A stretch of 64,000 bases of DNA from Mytilus galloprovincialis (taxonomy: Eukaryota; Mollusca; Bivalvia; Mytilida; Mytilidae), in assembly GCF_965363235.1 (NCBI RefSeq), contig NC_134843.1:4526001-4590000 (forward strand), given 5' to 3'. The position numbers and the translations under genes are program-made. The notes under the pieces were generated by a model. That model saw nothing but the letters and a program-made list of their open reading frames with translations, ran no database searches and was not told the DNA's origin. Positions 57,519-64,000 of the stretch are shown piece after piece; position 1 is the first letter of the stretch, and the number at the start of each line of letters is the position of its first letter.

Positions 57519-60500
57519 GTAAGGTTCAGTAGTAGACAAAACAAAAATCAAATACCTTTGTACAGATGGTTACAGAGAATTTTATTTACCGATCAAGGTG
57601 ACCATTGAAGGACAGATTAATTATAATGCAATAATTCATAACATAATAAACAAACTTAACAATAAACAGATTTAAATAGAAGTCTCATTGGTAATGACAA
57701 TGACAATGGAAGTTTTTAACAACCTTGACTGGCTACACAGCCTTTGCATGGTCTGGAATCACATTTACTTATTTTTATGCCCCACCTACGATAGTAGAGG
57801 GGCATTATGTTTTCTGGTCTGTGCGTCCGTTCGTCCGTCCGTCTGTTCGTTCGTTCGTTCGTTCGTCTGTTCGTTCGTCCGTCTGTCCCGCTTCAGGTTA
57901 AAGTTTTTGGTCAAGGTAGTTTTTGATGAAGTTGAAGTCCAATCAACTTGAAACTTAGTACACATGTTCCTTATGATATTATCTTTCTAATTTTAAAGCC
58001 AAGTTAAACTTTTGACCCCAATTTCACGGTCCACTGAACATAGAAAATGAAAGTGCATGTTTCAGGTTAAAGTTTTTGGTCAAGGTAGTTTTTGATGAAG
58101 TTGAAGTCCAATCAACTTGAAACTTAGTACACATGTTCCTTATGATATTATCTTTCTAATTTTAAAGCCAAATTAAACTTTTGACCCCAATTTCACGGTC
58201 CACTGAACATAGAAAATGAAAGTGCATGTTTCAGGTTCAAGTTTTTGGTCAAGGTAGTTTTTGATGAAGTTGAAGTCCAATCAACTTGAAACTTAGTACA
58301 AATGTTCCCTATGATATTATCTTTCTAATTTTAATGCCTAATTATATTTTTTATCCAATTTCACGGTCCATTGAACATGGAAAATGATAGTGGGAGTGGG
58401 GCATCCGTGTACTTTGGACACATTCTTGTTATATTGATAAGACAATAATGGTTCAATAGAATAATATAGGGTTATATGCATACATGCATGCATACCATAA
58501 AACTCAAACATTACCAGCCCTTTTTTGTCAAAAGTTTATACTAATGCACATTTCTCCAGTACCTATTTTATGAGAGTTTGAAATTGTTTGTGAAAATAAT
58601 GTTGAAATTATTGTAATACCCCATGCCACAGATAAAATTGAGAATGGAAATGGGGAATATGTCAAATAGACAACAACCTGACCGAAGAGAAGACAACAGC
58701 CAAAGGCCACCAATGGGTCTTCAACGCAGCAAGAAAATCCCACACCCAGAGGTGATCTTCAGCTGAACAAAGGTTCTGACTTGGGACTGGAGCAAAAATG
58801 TCCATCAGTCATTTAAGCTTTTTTGTTGATCAATCAAATATTTTATGTTGGATTGCAACTTGGATATGTGGTCATATATAATAGAAGAAAGTGCCCTTTT
58901 TATTTTGAAAACACTTTCCAAGATCATGTCCAAAGTAAATAAAATTGACAGAAATAATTCCAGAACCTTACATGGTTTTGAAATCAGATTTGCATATATA
59001 GTCACAAATAATGATAGGCAGATCCATAATGGTTCTAAGGTCAATATGTCAAGGTCATTAACCTTAAATGAATGCAACACATTAGTTCCCTAATGAATTT
59101 GATACAAAAGTCGGATTATAATAACATATGATGGGAGCGAAATCCCTATTGATATTTAACTCAATATTTCCAAGTTCAAAGTAACTGGAAATGGAGTGAA
59201 ATTAAGTAAAACATTGGGAAATGTCCATACAGTAGATTCTTCATCACTCTTCATAGAAATATACAATTATGTACATGTTTTTCCATTCATATTCTTATAG
59301 TGGTGGTTCAAAAGAGATGAAAGATAATCCTGACATACAGAAGTTTGCAAAGAATACTGGATGTACCTCAGTGATGGTTGCTCAGGCAGCAGAAAGGAAC
59401 CCATCTATTTTTAGCAAGGAGGGAATGATACCATTGTTAGATATTGTTAGAGAATACATTAAAATGGTAAGTTCTTGTGACAAATTTTATACCTAAATGG
59501 GCAAAACACAATACAGGGAACAATATGGTTGCACTGATGTCCAAAAATAAAGATTAACACAATAGAAAAAAAAATGTGATCTTGAATAAGTAATGCTTGA
59601 AATTTTTAAAACTCATTTGGTGAATGGTAAAAATAGTGAGAAATGTTTTAATTTCTACTTTGTAAGGATAAGGTAAGTGCTGGTTACGGACACTACTTAT
59701 AAAATTAGCCACTGGAAATTTATGTCTTAAATGAATTATCCCAAGATTTTTGCACAATTGCAATGCAATTTATTAACAAAATACAAATGAAAAAAAATCA
59801 CAGTTTAACTGTAGCATTCTGCAAAAATATACCCCTTTCTGACTTATTAAAGTCATTAGAAACCTCAAATTAAAAAAATAATGCATATGTTTTTTTATAA
59901 CTCAATGGATAAAAAATCAAAAATTGACGATTATACGAAATTTATCCGAAAAAAAATGATAAAATCGTGCACAGAAGACTAGGTTTATGATGTTTGTATG
60001 CATTGGTTAAAGAATTGAAATAACATTATTTTTTACCGGTCACTCGTTTCATTTGACTTTAAGAAAAGAATTATTGTAAGAACAGCACCTCTCTTGAAAT
60101 GAAAGACTATACACATATAACTCATCAAAATTATTAAGAGTTGACTTTCTCTTATTTCTTGTGAAAACCTTTCTGTATCCCTCTATTACCCAACCGCACG
60201 ATAACCACTTCAGGTGTTGGTTCATCTTGTTCAAATTACATATATATATGTAAAGATAATTTTTTTTTATGGAAAATGAATAAAATGCCACATCTGAATT
60301 TTGAAAATGAAGAGGCGAATGATTTTGTTTATGAAATATTGTTTGTGTTGAAGGCAATAGATTGGGACAACAATGCCATAAACAGTAAATATTGTATATT
60401 GGCAATGATGTATAAAGACATGGACTTAAAAGAAGGGGATCAAAGTCTGACTGCTGTTACTATGGAGGAGTTCAGGTAGGGGGCAAATATAAAAATAAGA

Positions 60501-63500
60501 AGATGTGGTATGATTGCTACTGAGACATCTTTCCACAAGAGACAAAATTACACAGAAATTAACAACTACAGGCCACCATACAGCTTTAATTGGTGAGCTA
60601 AGCCCATACTGCATAGTCAGCTATAATACAAGTAGGCCCAAAAATGACAAATGTAAAACGATTCAAATGGGGAAAATAACAGCCTCATTTATGTACAAAA
60701 TAATGGAGAAAAAAAGTATGTAACACAACAACAAACAACAACCACTGAATAACAGGAGCCTGACTTGGAACAGGCACATACGGAATGAAGCATGGTTAAA
60801 CTGGTTTGAAGGCATCAACCCTCCTCTAACTTGGGACAATGGTGTAACAGTACAGCATAGGAAACAAACTATTAAAAATCAGATAAAAAAGGCGGAACAC
60901 AACTGATGGAGACAAGAAGCAATACATCTAACAAAAGCACAAAGTGGACGTCTAAAGTAATTGAGGTTGATACATTCCGTCTAAATTACTCGATAAATCA
61001 AGTAACTAAATTATCATATCACACCACGAGGGTCGTAATGGGGATACCTTCATGACAAATAATGGTTACGGTTCTTGCCAAATGAAGTTAATGATCATTT
61101 TTTGTGCATGACAACAAAATGTACACTTTCTTTCAGATGATAAAAAAATCAAATGATTTTTCCACCATAAACATTGTTTAAATCTTTTCTTTAGTGAGAT
61201 ATGGGGCCTTCAGGAATATTATAACCAACACAGACAATCAATGAACAAGTTATTAGCCATGAAATATGATAAAGAAACAGAGATTCATGTTGTAACGACA
61301 GATGATGGACACACAACTATAGAAATGCCTTTTAAATTTAACAAGTAAGTTATTTAGAATATCATACACTAAATTCATTTATGCTCTTGTCCTGGAATGC
61401 AAGATGTAGGGATTACTTTCTGGTGGCGGTGTACATGTCTGTCTGACAAGGTATATCTGACCTTAAACTCATTTTGATTGATCTTTAAAAATATTAAGTT
61501 TATGTGATACTTGTAGTGAAACCTTTATCTATATATGACTTTCAACATAAAATAAATTGTCAGTAATGCTGTTGAGACATTTCAGCATGTGTACTGTTAT
61601 GTTTCTTGTTTTGTAAAGATTGTTTGAAATAAAATTTGTTTTTTTGGTGATCCTTTACCTAACCTAAATATATAGGCATTGCTTACAGATGATAGATGTC
61701 TAATTACACAAAAAACTTAAATGTGATTGACACAAAATTAATTTAACCTTACATTCTGCCCTAAATTCTTTTATCTACTACACACAATCAAACATTTATT
61801 ATTTTAACATATAGAGATTGATTATATTTAATTACAGAAAAGAATTTCCTCCAAAGATTTCTCCAAAACAAAGGTTATATGAAGCAACAAAGAGAGCAGG
61901 GATTAATAGACTAGAATATGATGTGGTATGTTAAAAACTTCTGTTGAACAGTGCAAAAAGTTTAGCCCCACCTCATTTTTTATGTTACTGTATATCTGAA
62001 GAGGTTGTCAGGACTCCATTAAGAAAGCTTGCGATGTAGAAGTTTAAAGTCAGTTTTCATTTATTCGAGATGTATATCAGATCCTTATTGGCACCCATCC
62101 TCCTTATCTTTAAATATCTAGGATACACATTTAAGGCATCATTTTACTTATTCTACCATTGTAATTCTGACTTTATTATATTCCACAGACGGAGAGGACA
62201 GAAGACAGATGTTATAACTGTATTCTGAATGTTGGTGGAAATCTTTATACAACTCCATATTGGTAAGACACAAAGTAATAGATAATGGACAAAAGATTTC
62301 AATATTCAAAATAATGTTAACTTAAGAAGTGGATGTCAGGGTTAAACTTAATGAGACTACCAACACTATTACAGAAGAAAAAGGCAGTTTCCACCCTATA
62401 ATTTACTAATTATACCCCCGCTTTAAAAAAGGGGGGGGGGGTATACTGTTTTACCTCTGTCTGTCAGTCCGTCTGTTCATCAGTCCGTCCGTCAGTCAGT
62501 CAGTCAGTCCGTTCCATGAAACTTTCGTCACATTTTTCTCAGGAACTACACATCCACCCTTTCTGTAATTTGGTATCAACATTTATATATGTCAGCCATA
62601 CCGTGTGATGCGTTTTCAGATTCATCACTTGACAACTTCCTGTTTACCAAACACTTGTCTGATTTTACACATGATAGCCAAGTTGAAAATTTTCGTCACA
62701 TTTTTCTCAGGAACTACAATACAAGGATTTCTGAAATTTGGTTTCAGGATTTATATAAGTCAGCTATACCGTGTGATGCGTTTTCAGATTCATCACTCGA
62801 CAACTTCCTGTTTACCGAACACTTGTATGATTTTACACATGATAGCCAAGTTGAAAATTTTCGTCACATTTTTCTCAGGAACTACAATACAAGGATTTCT
62901 GAAATTTGGTTTCAGGATTTATATAAGTCAGCTATACCGTGTGATGCGTTTTCAGATTCATCACTCGACTACTTCCTGTTTACCGAACACTTGTATGATT
63001 TTACACATGATAACCAAGTTAAAAATTTTCGTCACATTTTTCTCAGGAACTACAATACAAGGATTTCTGAAATTTGGTTTCAGGATTTTTATAAGTCAGC
63101 TATACCGTGTGATGCGTTTTCAGATTCATCACTCGACAACTTCCTGTTTACCGAACACTTGCATATTTTTACACTATTAATATTATCCACTTGCGGCGGG
63201 GGTATCATCAGTGAGCAGTAGTTCGCAGTTTCACTTGTTGAATTTATTCTTGGGACAACATTTTTTTATCTGCTCACCTTGTCCAATGGGCCAATAGAGC
63301 TATTGCCCGTATTTGGTGCTTTCACCCCTTTCTTGTTGTTGTCATCTTTTTACAAATGTTCAAAATCTTCTTCTCTAAAACCAATGGACTAATTTCAAAT
63401 AAATTTTGCATGAATGGTCCTTAGGGTATCTGGTATAAGGTTGTTGTTTTTTTATGTCTGCCAATTTACCGCCACTATGGCTAATAATAGAACATAATGC

Positions 63501-63951
63501 ATAAGTGGCAATATTTCTTGAAAACCATAATTGAAAAATCTACATATTTTGCATTTCCGCACAAGTAATCAGATTACTCATTATGCTTTAGATTATGCTT
63601 TATATCTATTAAATAATGTTTTATTATCATTTAAAGTGTATCCATTTCAGGGAAAAGTCAAAGCAGTTAGCAGAACAAGGGACAGCCATGGTTGCTACTA
63701 CAGTGTTAGATATTGAAGATGAACGACAGTTTGTTAAAGGTGGTCAGAATGAAGCTTTAGTAGAAAAATGGAAGAAACGGAAAAATGACAGTGATGTGAA
63801 AGATATATATCTTAGTTTTAAACATTTACTTGACAAGGCAAATGAAGAAAAAGAAAAACTTGCAAAGAAAAGACTTAATGATGAAACAAATGACAGTTGT
63901 ATAGAAGTTAAACATTTTGTATCCGATAATCATGATGATGTGGTTACTTAA
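44805..63951 (+). CDS. DUS2: tRNA-dihydrouridine(20) synthase, DUS2 type (14 coding exons, complete)
   Basis: Seen: 14 exons join in phase into 510 codons plus stop (1533 nt); the human protein has about 493 residues. The TIM-barrel flavin domain starts with LAPMVRV (13-19). It contains NMGCPK with the catalytic Cys at about 113, GGMGAALL (121-128), CKIR (151-154), TVHGRTKEERP (178-188) and NGG (211-213). A helical domain follows (KYCILAMMYKDM). A double-stranded-RNA-binding domain spans about 350-425 (FPPKISPKQRLYEATKRAG), then comes a Lys/Glu-rich tail. Known: the enzyme uses FMN and NADPH to reduce uridine 20 in the D-loop of tRNAs; the dsRBD grips the tRNA. An acceptor at 44791-44792 means the 5' leader is spliced. 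No exact AATAAA follows the stop before the window ends. Confidence 0.97.
45362..45590 (-). repeat. Dispersed mussel repeat (tatagctgactatgcggtat family), minus copy
   Basis: Starts agaagatgtggtatgagtgc and includes acaactctcc, ttataggtcaaagtaaggtt and ttcaaacgggaaaaccaac, matching the family in reverse. In DUS2 intron 2. Confidence 0.78.
46649..47758. mobile_element. 1.1-kb non-autonomous element with 13-bp perfect inverted ends (CAGGG-type)
   Basis: Starts CAGGGCCGTAACT and ends with its exact inverse AGTTACGGCCCTG. CAGAA lies directly outside both ends (46644-46648 and 47759-47763), a likely target duplication. The CAGGG...CCCTG termini resemble hAT-superfamily ends, although those usually duplicate 8 bp. 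The interior holds two diverged copies of a segment of about 100 bp (ggaaatcgaagg...tttttagccatt) and a small piece of another mussel repeat. No transposase. In DUS2 intron 3. Confidence 0.82.
48527..48850. repeat. About 160-bp direct duplication in DUS2 intron 3
   Basis: Both copies contain tttttaagcctc, taggcaatgaggaca, atttctgtcag and agttgcc(a/g)cactctaa; the second has a tgtctgtctg run. Confidence 0.8.
49735..52235 (-). repeat. 163-bp tandem array within a dispersed mussel repeat, split by an insertion
   Basis: Units (gaaccactgaatggaatgaa, then tccaagatggccgcc) repeat about every 163 bp at 49735-50486 and 51691-52145. The right border reads tcaggtgagcc...ggctcttgagagcctctag, the inverted end of the family also seen at 6243 and 29285. 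Between the two blocks, 50487-51690 is unrelated sequence replacing about 40 bp of a unit. In DUS2 intron 5. Confidence 0.85.
52852..53300 (+). mobile_element. Dispersed element, copy 2, with inverted atggggacgaagtc motifs
   Basis: Contains atggggacgaagtc at 52877-52890 and its exact inverse gacttcgtccccat at 53287-53300. Homology with copy 1 begins about 25 bp before the left motif, so the inverted motifs may be subterminal. It lies in DUS2 intron 5. Confidence 0.75.
53400..54365 (+). repeat. Dispersed mussel repeat (tatacgaccacaaaaa ... gcgttcgtata)
   Basis: Starts tatacgaccacaaaaaaatt followed by gcgttcgtataatgg and a cgtc-rich block, then repeats of about 120 bp, and ends with ggttcagttgg and gctgcaccctgtggagcacc. 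It is the reverse orientation of the 20505 copy. In DUS2 intron 5. Confidence 0.8.
55375..55990 (+). repeat. Dispersed element with an internal 125-bp triplication
   Basis: Bounded by gatgctccgcagggc and gccctgcgggcat (partly inverted). Inside, aaactttgtttgatttcaac and atgtatttagatttt recur three times at about 125-bp spacing. In DUS2 intron 6. Confidence 0.75.
57092..57360 (+). other. Short DUS2 intron 7 without other features
   Basis: GT-AG intron between the CKIRCLPT exon and the TVHGRT exon. It is AT-rich and I see nothing else in it. Confidence 0.8.
57775..58437 (-). repeat. Dispersed mussel repeat, ctcgcactatcattttccat family, minus copy
   Basis: Begins tatgccccacctacgatagt, carries a gttcgttcgttcg simple repeat, then three units of about 124 bp (gttaaagtttttggtcaagg), and ends gtgtactttggacacattct. 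In DUS2 intron 8. Confidence 0.85.
59301..63951 (+). CDS. DUS2: DUS2 coding exons 9-14
   Basis: Exon 9 59301-59466, exon 10 60354-60475, exon 11 61195-61344, exon 12 61838-61925, exon 13 62189-62262, exon 14 63651-63951 (stop TAA 63949-63951). They encode residues 211-510: the end of the barrel, the helical domain, the dsRBD (exons 11-14) and a charged tail. The exon 10 acceptor (ending AAG at 60353) has a weak pyrimidine tract. I chose it because the encoded AIDWDNNAINSKYC aligns with the vertebrate protein and keeps phase. Intron 13 contains an element of about 0.8 kb with a 168-bp tandem array. Confidence 0.94.
60497..60860 (-). repeat. Dispersed mussel repeat (tatagctgactatgcggtat family), longest copy
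   Basis: Opposite orientation to the copies near 5 kb: starts agaagatgtggtatgattgc, passes gcatagtcagctata, and continues with ccactgaataacaggagcct and gacttggaacaggcacata. Short frames inside are repeat sequence. In DUS2 intron 10. Confidence 0.8.
62412..63206. mobile_element. About 0.8-kb element with ATACCCCCGC inverted ends and internal 168-bp tandem array
   Basis: The ten-base ends ATACCCCCGC and GCGGGGGTAT are perfect inverts. After a poly-G run and a (gtcc/gtca) simple repeat, about four copies of a 168-bp unit follow (gtgtgatgcg at 62603, 62771, 62939 and 63107). Because 168 is divisible by three, two plus frames stay open across the array (62589-63221 and 62605-63180). I do not read these as genes. 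In DUS2 intron 13. Confidence 0.85.
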
Positions 63952-64000
63952 AATAATTTATTGTTAGGCCTTATTTTTTAATGTAGAAAGGGGGCATTAG

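Noticed and set aside
62589..63221. Two long plus-strand frames (210 and 191 codons)
   Set aside because: Both come from a 168-bp tandem array whose period is divisible by three, inside an inverted-repeat element and inside a DUS2 intron.
1..64000. CRISPR arrays, bacterial operons, tRNA or rRNA genes
   Set aside because: The tandem arrays lack the spacer-repeat structure, the gene structures are spliced, and I saw no tRNA or rRNA signature by eye. A tRNA scan would be needed to exclude tRNAs firmly.

Overview
This is a eukaryotic nuclear window, AT-rich, intron-rich and crowded with short dispersed repeats. The gene content and the repeat families point to a bivalve mollusc, most likely a mussel (Mytilus or a close relative). 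The bivalve signs are an intronless B-box gene, a C1q-domain gene remnant, and interspersed repeats that I recognise from mussel sequence. I cannot name the species from sequence alone.

Two complete multi-exon housekeeping genes form the backbone, arranged head to head. NUP93 runs on the minus strand from about 37.1 kb down to 2.3 kb. It has 23 coding exons and encodes 827 residues of the inner-ring nuclear pore scaffold protein. DUS2 runs on the plus strand from 44.8 to 63.95 kb. It has 14 coding exons and encodes 510 residues of tRNA-dihydrouridine(20) synthase with its C-terminal double-stranded-RNA-binding domain. I worked out every splice junction by hand. All are GT-AG, and all reading phases join without a stop.

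Three further plus-strand loci lie inside NUP93 introns, antisense to the host. A ninjurin-family gene (15.2-15.7 kb) and a B-box/beta-propeller-like gene (17.5-18.7 kb) sit in the 9.2-kb intron 16. A broken C1q-domain secreted-protein gene (22.5-23.8 kb) sits in intron 15. Both intact nested coding regions are single-exon.

The rest is repeats: several small elements with clean terminal inverted repeats, including a pair flanked by TTAA and a 1.1-kb element starting CAGGG; a 3.4-kb foldback-like element between the two main genes; mussel-type dispersed families; and many tandem arrays with periods of 30, 45, 52, 59, 61, 70, 82, 163 and 168 bp. The most unusual pattern is that three tandem arrays in NUP93 introns are built from the edges of neighbouring exons. 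They therefore carry duplicated splice acceptors or donors (exon 18, exon 17, exon 8). I found no wholly new multi-gene system.
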